This document shows, in pieces, positions 11,838 through 24,024 of a DNA stretch of 64,000 nt (its first letter is position 1; every line of letters starts with the position of its first letter). The DNA is taken from positions 1 through 64,000 of the forward strand of contig JASANG010001326.1 of the NCBI GenBank assembly GCA_030248215.1, in the 5' to 3' direction. This DNA comes from Enoplolaimus lenunculus (lineage: Eukaryota > Nematoda > Enoplea > Enoplida > Thoracostomopsidae). The notes beneath the pieces were generated by a model. That model was not told the DNA's origin, did no database searches, and was given only the letters and a program-made list of their open reading frames with translations. The position numbers and the translations under genes are program-made.

Positions 11838-11995
11838 GTTACTTGATTTCGAGCGCGCTACCACTGTGCCATCACGGCTCTCACGCAGCTGCTGAGTTTC
11901 CACTTTTTAATGCATTGTAATAACTTGGGCTCGGTGGTAGCGCGCTGTATTGAGAATCTGTAGGCCACGTGTTCGAAACCTCCTAACAACGCCCC
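11838..11995. repeat. two divergent tRNA-like (SINE head) sequences
   Basis: On the plus strand, GGCTCGGTGGTAGCGCGC (A-box like) at about 11,929 is followed about 40 bases later by GTGTTCGAAACC (B-box like). On the minus strand at about 11,847-11,875 a related segment reads GGCACAGTGGTAGCGCGC. These are internal RNA polymerase III promoter motifs of tRNA-derived SINEs. Neither folds into a convincing complete tRNA by eye. The two heads point away from each other, about 55 bases apart. Confidence 0.45.
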
Positions 11996-12580
11996 TCATT
12001 TTTAGCTGTAATCACAGAAAACGGTTGTGGTATTCTGGCCTGACCTGGTTATCACAAACCTCAACATTTTCCCCATGCATCTGGTTCTTGTTGTTTCTGT
12101 TTCTGCATATGAAGACACTACATACGCGTGAGCATTTTTCCGATGTTTAGCATCACCATAAGGTTTTTACTTGCCTCCACCATGCATCCAGATATCATAT
12201 CTCCTGGTTTACTTACAATATCGTCTCTAGACCGCCAACTTATTTAGTTTCGCGCTGCAGTTTGTCAATGCGGTTCCATCGTGGTAACCATGTCATAAGT
12301 TGGGCAGGTAAGGGTACGATGGTTTTTATGGCCGACAACTTCTCTGTCCAGTGTGGTACCACAGAGCCACACCGCCTCTTACTCAGCTGCTCGGTTTTTT
12401 CGTTTTTGCAGTATAAGAACCTCAATACTTACTATAAGTATCTTGTTTCTTCCGCGTTTTATTGCTGTATATGAATGAAGTACCAAGAAACTACATAGGT
12501 ATGCGGCAGTATTTTACCAATGTGCAGCATCAGCATAAGGTTTGTACTTGCCTCCAGGCATCTGCATGTTAGAGGTACAT
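11860..12580 (+). repeat. degenerate ~370-bp direct duplication
   Basis: Segments of 11,860-12,190 recur in order at 12,350-12,575. Examples are the GCAGCTGCTGAGTTT/TCAGCTGCTCGGTTT pair and the CATCACCATAAGGTTTTTAC/CATCAGCATAAGGTTTGTAC pair, the latter followed by CTTGCCTCCA in both. Divergence is high, so the duplication is old. Confidence 0.55.
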
Positions 12581-13863
12581 AGGGGTTTTGGATTTTCAGT
12601 GTTAGTTTTCTGCGACCACAAGCAGTACCGCGCTTCAATTCGGTACCCTTATAAAATTCGACAAAATTTTTGCACATTCTAAATGCAACAGACATTTTTC
12701 TAAGAATAAGATTGCAACAGTAAGTTAATAATTTCGGCAGAACTGAACAATGAATTCCAGGATGGCACCGAATCTGCGATCTGACCAAATCCGAAATCCT
12801 TGCTAAAGTACCGAATCTGAATCTTGCATTTGACACCTTGTATGATATATTGATAATCTTCGGCAGTCTGGAAACTTAATAACATTAGTTGAACGTAGCT
12901 TTCTGGAAATTAATAACATTTATATTTTAGCAAATCTCGATTTTTAGCAAACAATTATTTCCTGCCCTTGACAGCAATTCTGAGATTTGTGACCTGAAAC
13001 AATAAATAACGATATATTATTTAAAATTTGTTAATGTTTAAAAATCTAAGCATAGTGCCGATCGTTGATGGATTCGGCTTTCGAATTAGGCTTTTAGTCA
13101 TGCCTCTATCCAACTTAGATGGGAGAACCAGGGATGCGCGTTCTCGGTTAAAAACTGAGACTGAAACCTGACTTCAGAGACCGGCCAAGAGTCTTGGTCT
13201 CGGTCAATTTTTGGCCATCACCGAAAAAATTGAAGTTTTCAAAATAAATAAATTTTCAAAATAAATTATTTCTAATAATTTTTTCGTAGTTTTTTGTGTT
13301 TTTATAGTTTTTTTTGTATTTTTCATAGCTTTGTTGTGTGTTTATAATATCTGCTTGTGATTATTGGGTAAATTTAAATTTTCATCGCAGAAAAATTTTA
13401 ATTTTCAACCACCATTACTTCAATAATACGGTTATATATTTTCTGAATCCTTGACTTCTGGTCTTGGTTCCAAACCTTTGTGTCTCAAAATAGCGAGATA
13501 AAGATCGAGACCTGCCAAATGCCGAGACTTGCCGAGACCGAGACTTCCATCATCGGTGAATACTTGAGTCGATTTACAAAAATGACACGTTGTGTTGAAT
13601 GTTCCCGCTCGCGTCGTGCTATACAGTCAATTTGTGCATATGTACGTATATACGTCGTAGTGCAACAAGAATTAAAAATGCATGAACCGAATAGTTGAAT
13701 ACTGCAATTTTTCGCCAAACCGTAAAAACTCCGAATCCTGCCTCTTTGGAAGGTGGAAGAGTAAGAGGAACCGGAATTGAATGTTTGCAGGAATTCCGGT
13801 GAAATCCTATATATATAGGTCTAGTAATAACGTTTAATATATACGTGATTTAAAGTATTCACA
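12580..13863. other. rab-5 upstream region with degenerate repeats
   Basis: No coding exon is supported. Between about 13,140 and 13,560, GAGACCGAGAC-type words and their complement GGTCTCGGTC recur, suggesting an old inverted-repeat element. The rab-5 promoter presumably lies in the last few hundred bases, but no clear TATA box or initiator can be assigned. Confidence 0.4.
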
Positions 13864-16800
13864 ATGTCTAGCTGGGCTCAAGCCGGAAGTGGCAAGCAAA
13901 ACGGACCAGCTGCAAAAATTTGTCAGTTTAAGGTAGGTGATTAGTGGTCTTACCCGTATTGAGCGGAGCTTGAACCCACTTGCTGAGAATAAGCTCAAAT
14001 GCAATAATGGAAATAGTTAATATTCGAATTAGCAAGATCCTACTGGTTTGCGTTGCGAATATAGAAAAATTTTGCGTGACATATTTTCATGTTTAAGTGT
14101 TTCTATTCAAAAACCGTGCGGATCATACTGAAAAGGTAATGCACTCAAATCCTATAATTGGTATAGGTAATATGCAGGATGTAAAGCGGAACTGTATTAT
14201 ACCGGAATCAGAGCCGGAACAGCAAATTTATACCGGAATCAGAAACGGAATCGGAAATACAAAATTGAGTCTATACGGATAATTTGTATAAACAAGTACA
14301 ATATTGATTTATGGTGTCTGTTTGCAGGCAAAAATTCTCAAAAACGTCACATGAACAAATTGTCAATCATTTTTTGGCTGTGTAAAGCTAAACTACAATC
14401 AATTGTTGCTAAATTAACTTATCCAAAACAATTTAATAGATAAATGATGCAGAATATTTATATAGCATATTACAACATGTAGGCCTAAAATTAAAATGTG
14501 AAAATTCTGATTCCGATTGATTGTGCAATAGGAATTGGAATCGGAAGTCGTTTTGAATCGGAATTCCGGTTGCATCCAGATAATATGCTGTTTAGTCTGT
14601 AGCTAACTAATTGTTAAGTGTTGTGATTTTTAGTAGATAGCTTTTCATTTACTCGCATAGTATTCAAACAATATTCCTCGACACAAGCTAGGTCAAATAA
14701 TTTTGCGTGCACCCCAGCGGTCAGGCCGTGCCACAATTTGAGCTCAAAATACCAAAGCTTCATTTGCTAGACCCGAACAATAGTCAGCAAAAGGTTTAAT
14801 TATCCAGTTTATGATATATATTTCTATTTTCTGTAAAAAAATAAAAAATACTTCAGTTGGTGCTACTTGGTGAATCTGCAGTGGGAAAATCTTCCTTGGT
14901 TTTACGATTCGTAAAAGGCCAGTTTCACGAATTTCAAGAATCCACTATTGGAGGTATGTGATAGCATTAAGCTTCGCTTAAACGAGGTACCTATACCTGG
15001 TTCCAGTAACACTGGTGATATTCTCACTTATAGTACTCCGATAAACAGAAATCCGCAAAAGAGATGTCTGTTTCTGGGCGTTCGCTGTCCCCGCTGGATC
15101 GAATGGCTGCAACCGGTGGACAAAAAAGTCCGGAGGCTTTAGCCGAGAATTGGGTTCTCAACTACCGAACGAACGCTCAGTGTTTTTGTTATACTCAGCG
15201 AATTCATTTAAGTATGGGTCGTGGATAGAAGTGCAAGTACTAAAACGTTGAAAATATAGGTTCGCCTTCGCTGTTAGTTCCAATGAGCGCTCGATATGAT
15301 GTTGCTTTACTTGCATTTCTACCCCAGCCTATTTGTTAGGATGACATAGCAGTCAAGTTTGAAATCTGGGACCCGTTCAATCAAACGCTATACTGTTCAC
15401 TGGGTGTATTTACGTGTGAACGTGGGTGTCCTAGTTGTTTATATAATATCTATGTTTCAGCTGCATTCCTAACCCAGACATTATGTTTGGATGATGTAAC
15501 AGTCAAATTTGAAATCTGGGACACGGCGGGTCAGGAAAGATATCATTCACTTGCGCCAATGTATTATCGTGGTGCTCAAGCTGCAGTAATTGTCTACGAC
15601 ATTACCAACACTGTAAGAATTATAAACGTTTATGCATTTTTAACACATCGGCTAACGCAAAAATTAGCTGCTTCTCTGTTTTCACCCATGAATTATTTCA
15701 AAATTGGAAGGCAAGCATGTATGCATTTTGTACATGTGTTTTAATACAGCGTAAAATACCATATCCTTTTCGAAAGTTTCACTTTAATGTTTTACGATTC
15801 TTGTTCAAACAAAATATATACAACTAAGCAACAGCACCGAATTATAAGTGTTCACCTAACGTTACTATTGCGCGGGCTGCATTAATGGTTGCCTTGCACA
15901 GACGAATTCAGCAGAAATAAAGCACTCTAAACTAAGATACGTACTGCTTGTGTATTTCGTATGTAAAATTACGCAATTAAATTTTATTATTAGGATTCCT
16001 TCCGTCGGGCAAAAGAATGGATCAAAGAGCTTCATCGGCAAGCCAACCCCGGAATTGTAATAGCTCTTGCTGGTAATAAAGCAGATCTCGCAAATAAACG
16101 AATGATAGAATACGCTGTAAGAAGCCCATTAACATTATAATTTGAGTAATTGCTCAATGGTGCAAGAAATTGCGTTAACTGAGACCAGAATCCGTCTTTT
16201 TAATCACAAAATTTAGACACCATTTGTTGTGTTTTTAATAGCTGATTAAAAGAACATCGCAAGAGAAAGTGTGCAGTGTAACCTGTTGTATTTGTATTGT
16301 TTTTTCGGCGTTGGTAAATACGCTGTTTTGGTTGTACACGTTTAACCTTTTGTGAACAAATATATTTGTAGTATTATGTATGCAATATATAATATTACGT
16401 AAACATTGGAAGCGTGTATCGTTGCTGGTTTCACAACAAAATATGTGGTTAAGAATAGTATTATATTCTTACGTACACATTGTTGAGCTTCAAGTTATAT
16501 ACACAATAACAACATAAACAACTGCACTGAACAGGTTGCTGATTATGTAAAAGAAGGCTATCATATTGGTGCACTTTTGCTGCATCTGTGCTATCTGCCA
16601 AATACTAAAGGTGGTAGTCGGGGTTATTTTTAACAAAATTTGGAGAGAAATGCTAAGGTGTAACACTAGTGAAAATAGAAGCGAACTACTTTTGCTTTGG
16701 TGTATTGAACAAATTTATGGCGTTTGTTGATCATTTTGTTTTCTATGCCGCATGCTATTTGTGTAAAATTAATATTTAGTGGTTTAGAGTTTGACAGTTT

Positions 16801-17411
16801 TAGGAAGCTGAAGCATACGCTGACGAAAATGGCCTTATTTTCTTTGAAACTTCTGCAAAAACCGCGATGAATGTGAACGACGTGTTTCTTGCCATTGGTA
16901 GGTACATTTATAGTATACACTGAAATAAAACCTAATGAAATGCAAGCAACGGATCGCTGTAAATGAACGTACGTAGCTTTGTAAACATCTTAGATTATTG
17001 AAGCATGAGACTGGTTTCTTATTCTGTTGCCTTTGTTGTAAGTTATTGTGCATATTTCGATTAGAGGAAAAGTTGTTTTGAAAGTTTGCATCTCAGTGTT
17101 ATAACTGGAACTGGCAGCGTCGGTAACCCACTAAATTTCGGTTGAAGGAAAACATATCTTTTCGTTTTTTCTATCGTTTAAGGCTATACCATTGTTATAT
17201 AAATTTGATTGAAATATTTTGAAGAAATTGTTTTGTTCTTAATCAAATTGGTTGTTTGTGGCTGTATTGTATGTAACTGGCAACTGTTTTGGTTTCAGCC
17301 AAAAAACTACCGAAGGTGGACAAAACAACTGCTGCTCAAGGTCAGAACATACAGCCAGGTGTAAGCTCAGAAACGGCCCCCAAGTCTGGATGTTGTGGGA
17401 GCAAGGGATGA
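13864..17411 (+). CDS. rab-5: Rab5 small GTPase, six exons
   Basis: Exons at 13864-13932, 14857-14953, 15461-15612, 15994-16116, 16804-16897 and 17299-17411 join in frame through GT-AG introns to give 215 aa, the usual Rab5 length. Rab5 is the GTP-binding switch of early endosomes, driving homotypic fusion and recruiting effectors such as PI3-kinase and EEA1. All nucleotide-binding motifs are intact: P-loop GESAVGKS (28-35), switch I Thr53, WDTAGQE (75-81, catalytic Gln80), NKAD (134-137) and ETSAK (162-166). [14 protein letters not shown] and MYYRG are Rab5 signatures. The C-terminus GCCGSKG carries the two prenylated cysteines (210, 211). The start was chosen because [14 protein letters not shown] leads directly into the conserved [16 protein letters not shown]. 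It is the only gene here for about 28 kb downstream and 14 kb upstream. Confidence 0.97.
15311..15373 (+). pseudogene. decayed duplicate of rab-5 exon 3 start, in intron 2
   Basis: About 63 bases align without gaps to the first 63 bases of real exon 3 (15461 onward), including GTCAAGTTTGAAATCTGGGA against GTCAAATTTGAAATCTGGGA. The copy has a TAG stop in the reading frame, lacks an AG acceptor directly before it and diverges completely after GGGAC. It cannot serve as an alternative exon in this form. Confidence 0.85.
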
Positions 17412-19321
17412 TCTTTCATTGTTGGAAGCTTTGTTAGTTTATTTTGCACCATACTTTTGTTTTCAGATTTTGGACAAATAGTAAGTTATCACTGGTCACG
17501 GGATCTGGTACAAAACACTTTAACCCGGGAGTTGAAACATTCGTTTTAATTTGCTTTCTGGTAACAACCTGCGTATATAGTTTCACTAAAAATTGTTAGC
17601 TTTCGTTTGTACTCACTTATTTTTCAACATTGACCGCACACAATGATTTTGCAAAAGTGACCATCAATCGAATTCTACATCAAACATTTACCTCTTGTGA
17701 TGAGTGTTAGTTAATTATTTATTGAAACGGATTTTTATAACTTGTACTATTCCAATTTTCGTTTCGTTATTGTTTGGCAAAAACATTACTCTTTAATCCC
17801 TCACATAGTAGTAAATTAATATGGATCTAATTGATTTGGTCAGTTTGTGTATCATTCATAATCTTTTATTACCATTCCTTTCATTGCTTGTTAAAATAAT
17901 TTTGATTTAATCGCGCAGAGACACATTTGCTGGATCAGGCTCACCGTATTGTTACTTTGTATTTTTAAAAACTACAATAGTCATTAATGTAAGACTGTTT
18001 ATGGATCACACTAACGTATATTTCCTTCTGAATCCTTTGGAGTTTATTTAAAGTCTTTGGACTTAACAGAATGTCGTTGCTATTTCAAACAGGAAAAATA
18101 TTTGCAATTTAGGGTTACTAACTTTAATTTAACGACAAATAAATTTTTTTCGTATGAGCGATTTTACGTGTCACAGTGAAAATTTTACAACATGACAAGT
18201 TATACGAAATTAAGGCTCTATGGTATAATAAATTTGCTGATTTTATACTTTTTAAATTCGTATTTCAACAGGCACAGTTTAAAGTTCAAATATGTAAAGT
18301 GATATTTACGTAATTGTTTGGCTTTGCTGAATTTCATTCTAAATAGACGCTATGTACACTACATTTAGTTAAAAGTAATTTTGTATTATGTATATAACAT
18401 ATGGGCACTCTTTTATACTCTGTTTCCGGTGGATCTGAGATTTTTCACTGCAATTATTTATATACTATACTATTTACATCTATATTTATTTTGGCGCGTT
18501 TAACATTTATTTGCCGTTCAACCATTTAATTGATTGCTGTAGCTGTTGCTCAGTGCAAGACAGGTTTTCGGTCGGTCAGAGTAAGTTCTTTTGTACTATG
18601 TTGCATTAATTATCCACAATATTTTGCACTTCCGTGCGGAATTTCACATTAGCAGTTGACGCTTGCTTAATGACAGCTTTCTGAAAATTTTCAAAGCCAA
18701 TTGCATGTTTGCTAAAATATAGTAACCGTCGATTAATAATTGTAATAATCAAACGATGTTTATAAAAAATGATTTCTTTGGAAATTGTGGGTTTTTCATT
18801 AACAGTATCATCGTCGAATGACATATAGCAGCAGGCAATCGCTACTTTAAACAACAGTACCAAGCGACAGTCACTACTGCAATTTAAATTATTTTAAAGG
18901 TGGTGTTGTTAAATTTTGAAGTTTATAAACGTAATTTCAGGCAGTGTCAATCGCTGTTTAAGACGCCGCCAATACCAGTGCGATATTTCATGTGGCGTTG
19001 CCTATTCTGGATCAGTCAGCTCGGAGTGCGGCAAACATTTCATTCGTTCACATATACTTGTTTTAATGTACCTTACTGACTGTCGCAAGCAACACATATT
19101 ATATTCTTGTAAAAAATCTTAGTTATCGTGATAATGTTTGAATAGTTCTGATTGTTATTTAGTTTGAAGGCAAAAACTGAAAATGAAAACACTGCTCTTG
19201 TTTTGCTTTGTTATTTATGTTTGCTTTTGGCACCATGAAAGCATTTGCATATTGTACGACTCTTATACGCTTCAGCATATGTCAGGTCATGGACTTACTG
19301 TGTGATTACTATATTATATTT
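17412..19321. other. rab-5 3' flank, no gene seen
   Basis: AT-rich DNA with only short, non-recognisable open frames. The rab-5 3' UTR and polyadenylation site must lie at the start of this stretch, but no unambiguous AATAAA signal close to the stop could be assigned. Confidence 0.5.
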
Positions 19322-19464
19322 GGCCAATCTTACTTTGAGGAGCGTAACAGTAGATTAAGCGTATTCCTAAGCCTAAGCCTAAGCAAAAAAGTATAATCTA
19401 GAATCTAAATCTACTCGTTTATAGACCCACCCGAAACCTGGACGCCCCTTAAAGTAACAGTGCC
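19322..19464 (+). mobile_element. TTAGGC-carrying TIR element, family A, copy 1
   Basis: Ends resemble TGGCCAATGTTACTTTAAGG on both sides, in inverted orientation. The inside reads GGGGCGTAACAGTAGATTAA, then CCTAAG repeats, then a TCTAGAATCTAAATCTACTC-type segment and GACGCCCC. Non-autonomous; no protein. The telomeric-type core has about three units here. Confidence 0.8.
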
Positions 19465-20640
19465 ATATATTTTTGTTTGTTTGCTTTTGTTTATATGATT
19501 AGTATGTATTTTAATCAGTTGTAAAAGGGAAGTTCGAGAAAAGCTCTTGGTACTGGAATTTTTCGTTTTCTTTCAAATGTTATATTGATAACACAGTTCT
19601 ATTCAAGCTTATTAGTAATTGATCAGCTTAGTATTAACGTTACGTCCTCGTGTGATGATTTGCAGTGTGTCTTTATTAGCTCAATTCTCAATAATCGCCG
19701 AAGTGGGTAGTGGCGCAGCCGCACGAGGTAACCTATCTCGTATTTGGATCTACTGCTACGTCTCTAGTAGTGCTTGAGTAAAAAATCGAAACAGTATTGC
19801 GATATTTTTACTGCACTTTGCTGCTCGTCCGATTTAAAAGTTGCCTTTGTGTCATTGAAACTTTTTAGCTCGAATTGGTAATATGATAGACAAATTGGAC
19901 AGCAATGGGAAAAGTTTCAGTAATCAGTGGTGTTAAAAGAAGTTGTATTTACGAACAATTGCTCTGTTTATAGTATGCTTGTTTAATATGAATTGAGATT
20001 TACATAATAAAAATTATTCATAGTTTAACTACTGTTTATCCGAGCCCCTCTCAATCTACAGGATGGAACCGGTAAAGTTTTCAATTAAACATCTATTTTC
20101 ATTGCCGAAAATTTCAGTATTTTTAAGTTTACCTATTATTTGGTACAACACTAAAGGCTCAGGTATTTTATTCTTCCGGTTGCGCCCTGGTTGGTTAATA
20201 TCAAATTACCAGAAATGCCTTCTGTTCTACTTTAAACGTATTTTTCTGAGGTCTGTCGAGCATGTATTACCAAAATTTTCAATTTGTGTCATACTTTATA
20301 TTGATCATACGTTTCCAGCTACAGCATTTGCTTCAGGATTTTGCCATCCTAATTGGTGTGTTTATACCGTTAAAAGCGATAAAATAACGTTAAAAATGAT
20401 TTTTCACAAAAGAATTTTTTGTTTTCCGGTTCTGGTATTTTTTAACTTTCCAGTTCCGTTTCCGGTATTTTATAAATCCGATTGCACCTTGACCATAAGT
20501 ATTAAAACACCTTTTCTATCCCAAATTCCCCGCTTTGAAAATCTTATAACTTCTGTCAGTTGAAGATTTTCTCCCAAAAATCTGGAGTTAATGTTTGAGT
20601 CAACCGTATTCCCACGGGATAGCAATAGGCCAGCACTCCT
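19465..20640. other. AT-rich stretch with CCGGAA/TTCCGG-type degenerate repeats
   Basis: A 166-codon open frame crosses 20,063-20,563. It is rich in Phe, Leu and Ser, shows no domain and overlaps TTCCGGTT and CCGGTATTTTATAAATCC words that also occur near rab-5 (14,170-14,575), so it looks repeat-derived. No gene is called. Confidence 0.45.
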
Positions 20641-20649
20641 CCTCACTTA

Positions 20650-21270
20650 TTTGTGTTGGGACGGAGGGACAGCTTCCAGCTTATGTTTTTTGGTGGGTCG
20701 GTCGGACAGCGAGCGTGTGTTTTTGCTGGGTCGGTCGGACAGCTTAGAGCCTATGTTTTTGCTGGGTCGGTCGGACAGCTTAGAGCCTATGTTTTCGCTG
20801 GGTTGGCCGTGTAAGCTTCAAGCGTATGTTTTTGCTGGGTTGGTCGGGACAGCTTCGACCCTATGTTTTTCTGGGTTGGTCGGGACAGCTTCGAGCCTAT
20901 GCTTTCACTGGGTTGGCCGGGCAAGCTTCAAGCGTATGTTTTTGCTGGTTTGTCGGGACAGCTTCGACCCTATGTTTTGCTGGGTTGGTCGGGATAGCGT
21001 CGACCCTATGTTTTTCTGGGTTGGCCGGGACAGCTTCGAGCCTATGTTTTGGCTGGGTTAGTCGGGACAGCTTCGAGCCTATGCTTTCGCTGGGTTGGCC
21101 GGGTAAGCTTCAAGCGTATGTTTTTGCTGGTTTGTCGGGACAGCTTCGACCCTATGTTTTGCTGGGTTGGTCGGAATAGCTTCGAGCCTATGTTTTCGCT
21201 GGTTTGGCTGGGTAAGCTTCAAGCGTATATTTTTGCTGGTTTGTCGGGACAGCTTCGAGCCTAGCTTCGA
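20650..21270 (+). repeat. minisatellite array 1 (unit ~37 bp)
   Basis: About sixteen diverged copies of a unit like GGGACAGCTTCGAGCCTATG followed by TTTTTGCTGGGTTGGTC. The unit has no stop in any forward frame, so long open frames run through with translations such as GRDSFEPMF repeated. These are by-products of the repeat. It is GC-richer than its surroundings. Confidence 0.93.
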
Positions 21271-22984
21271 AGCATATATTTTTATTTTGCTCGGACTCTC
21301 CCAACAGTTTCGAAGCTGATATTCGTGCTAAACTCCTAGTCTAAAGCTAAGCATGAACTATTAAGCATGGGTTACGTCTTATAATCCTATATGGAGAGCA
21401 AACCTCAGAATAAGCCTAAGTCAACGTATAAGCCTACTAGAGAGAACAGGTGGGTCGATTATAATGCAGTGTTTAATTATGTTAAATCTGACGTCTATAG
21501 AGAAAAAAATCAATAAATTTCACTTGCGGCCATCAAGGTGTAACCAGATATCCGTACTCGTTTAATTTAAGATCGGTGCTCGTTTTGTTTCTGTTACTGA
21601 AATATCGAAAATTCGTTATTTTTATGCTCAAAACTGGTTATAAATAACGTGAACATCGCGCAGTTTTAAAGATATGTTGCAATTATAGTTTAATGTGAAA
21701 TAGAAATTAATACAAAATTTATCCAATGTTACTTTTAGGGGCGTCCAGGTTGCTACGACGAAATAAATTTTTTCGATTAGAAGTGTATTTCTTTAGCTAT
21801 CTTCTGCTTTTTATTGGCTAACACATGTTTAATCACAAATTTAAGCCATCAACAATATATTTAATGCAGCTTTATCGGTAAATACAATTTAAAGTTTAAA
21901 GGCTGTTTTAAATGCAAAAAGGTTTCACCGAGCGTCACGCATTAAAGGAACTCTGCATATGCAACAATTTGAGCCATACCGCACGCCAAGGTTACAACTG
22001 AGTGTATCGAATGTGACCCTGGCGGAGTCCAATTTGAATCAGTTTGTGTAGTCAAGAAAAGCCTATTTCAGAGAGTATATTTTGACTCACCATTCTTTGC
22101 AATGTACATATCCGGATATCCGGCGTCCATATATAATTTGCACATGGACTGCATTCAAATTAAGCGACAAATATAAACGAACTACATATTCATTCTTTGG
22201 GATAAACTATTTTAATGAAATAAGTATTATATATAATGATGAAAGCTTTGTCTTAGTCTGCTCGTTCACCTTAATAGATAATGACTATTGAATGTGCCTG
22301 TTGCATGTTTTGCCATTCATGTAATGTCTGTGTATAAGAAATATTGGTATAAAACCAGCAAGATGTTACTGGTTGCAGATTAATTTTGCGTTACGAAGTG
22401 CAACGAACCAGAAAGTAGAGTAGAGGTAATAAATTTTTGTGATCCAGTCGTTGCCTGCTATTTAGATATTTTTTAAAAAATACCAATAACAGTGATGTAT
22501 CATTCCTGTTTACAACGAGAACAAAATGTGCGAAGGTAAGCAGTGCGCAAGCGGAGGTAAAAAACCGGAAGCGTCACCGCAGTTCGTAAAACGTTAGTCA
22601 ATAAAAACATGTTAATTTGGTGTTATCATTTCATCGCAAATTTGTTGGCTTTCTAAAATTTTAAAGAAAAAAAATAGCGGATACGCCGAAAATTTCAAAA
22701 TATTGTTTAAATTTCGTCATTTTTATTTCAGTTTGAACAATTGCAACATATTATAATGAAAAATTGCGAGACATACACGTGATTTCGAACTAATTTTTGA
22801 GCATAAAATAACAGAATTTCCGGTGTTTCTATAAAACGGAAACGAAAACGAATATCCCGTTACAACCTGGTTCGTAGCTTATATTTTGCAGGTTCAGTAA
22901 TTCTGACTGCATTTTCGATGGGACTGCCGAAACAGCTCTGTCCCAGAAAACATATTTGTTCCGACGCTGTCCTGCTGTATATAT
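21271..22984. other. spacer between the two minisatellite arrays
   Basis: It contains degenerate TTAGGC-like words at 21,330-21,440, a lone family-A terminus (TGTTACTTTTAGGGGCGTCC) at about 21,728-21,747 and the half MITE at 22,012. No coding exon is supported. Confidence 0.5.
22012..22107 (+). mobile_element. half copy of the GACTC-palindrome MITE
   Basis: It begins at CCTGGCGGAGTCCAATTTGA and ends in a TTTGCAATGTA terminus, matching the right half of the complete copies at 38,237 and 59,905. The left half is absent. Confidence 0.75.
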
Positions 22985-23725
22985 ATACTGACCCAGCAAA
23001 AACAGGATTGAAGTTGTCTCGACCAACTCAGCGAATACATGGGCTTGAAGCTGTCCCAGCTGTTTTAACCCAACCAGCAAAAACATAAGTTCGAAGTTGT
23101 CCCGACCGACCCCCCAAAACCTAGCTCGAAAACTGTACCGACTGTGCCGACCGACCCAACCAAAGTATAGTGTCCAAGCTGTCCCGATCGACCCAGCAAA
23201 AACGTACGATTGAAGCTGTCCCGGCTGTCCCGATCGACCCAGCAAAAATATAGGCTCGAAGCTGTCCCCGCTGTCACGACCGACCAAGAAAAATATGGGC
23301 TCGATGCTTTCCCGCTGACCCGGCCGATCCTAAAAAATATGGGCTCGATGCGTCCCGGCTGACCCGGCCGACCAAGCAAAAACATAGGTTCGAAGCTGTC
23401 CCGGCTGTTCCGATCATCCCAGCAAAAATATAGGCTCGAAGCTGTCCCAGCTGTTCCGAGCAACCCAGCAAAAATATAGGTTCAAAGCTGTCCCGGCTGT
23501 TCTGACCGACCCAGCAAAAATATAGGCTCGAAGCTGTCCCCGCTGTCCTTACCGACCCAGGAAAAATAGGCTCGAAGCTGTCCCGGCTGTCCCGACCGAC
23601 CCAGCAAAAACATAGGTTTGAAGCTGTCCCGACCAATCCAGGTAAACGATGGGCTCGAAGCTGTCACGACCAACCCAGAAAGAACAGGTTTGAAACTGTC
23701 CCGACCAACCCAACAAAAACGTTTC
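22985..23725 (-). repeat. minisatellite array 2 (unit ~37-51 bp), inverted relative to array 1
   Basis: On the minus strand it has the same core as array 1 (GGACAGCTTCGAGCCTAT, then TTTTTGCTGGGTCGGTC). Many units carry an extra GGACAGCCG-type insertion that lengthens them to about 48-51 bp. About fifteen copies. It faces array 1, so the pair forms a long inverted repeat with a ~1.7-kb loop. Long minus-strand open frames are repeat by-products. Confidence 0.92.
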
Positions 23726-23778
23726 ACTCCGGGTATATTGCGGTCCCGTGGGTAAACGGGACGCCCCTCAGAGTAAAA

Positions 23779-23880
23779 TGGGCCGTTGGGACAGATGAGA
23801 CAGTTGGGACAGTCTGGACAAATGGGACAGTTGGGACTCTTAGGACAGATGGGACAGTTGGACAGATGGGACAGATGATA
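23779..23880 (+). repeat. short tandem repeat of GGGACAGTT/GGGACAGAT type
   Basis: About nine diverged units of roughly 10-12 bases built on GGGACAG directly flank array 2. The unit is a sub-motif of the minisatellite (GGGACAGC), suggesting a shared origin. Confidence 0.85.
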
Positions 23881-24024
23881 TATGTATATATACTACTTAA
23901 ATATATCTGCCTGTGCATATGTTAACAGGAGTGCATAAGTGTGCACTCCGGGTACGGCTTTTATAGCAACATGGACCGCTTTTTGGATCATATCTTTCTC
24001 GGACATACCTAGTGTTTTATAACC

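Noticed and set aside
15487-15744. Stand-alone 85-codon GTPase fragment
   Set aside because: It is exon 3 of rab-5 read through its donor into intron 3.
20063-20563. 166-codon plus-strand open frame
   Set aside because: Phe/Leu-rich translation with no domain. It overlaps CCGGAA/TTCCGG degenerate repeats also present near rab-5, and has no splice or start support.
22829-23727. Several 80-150-codon minus-strand frames
   Set aside because: By-products of minisatellite array 2, whose unit lacks stops.
22985-23880. CRISPR array
   Set aside because: Repeats are head-to-tail minisatellite units without unique spacers, in a eukaryotic genome.
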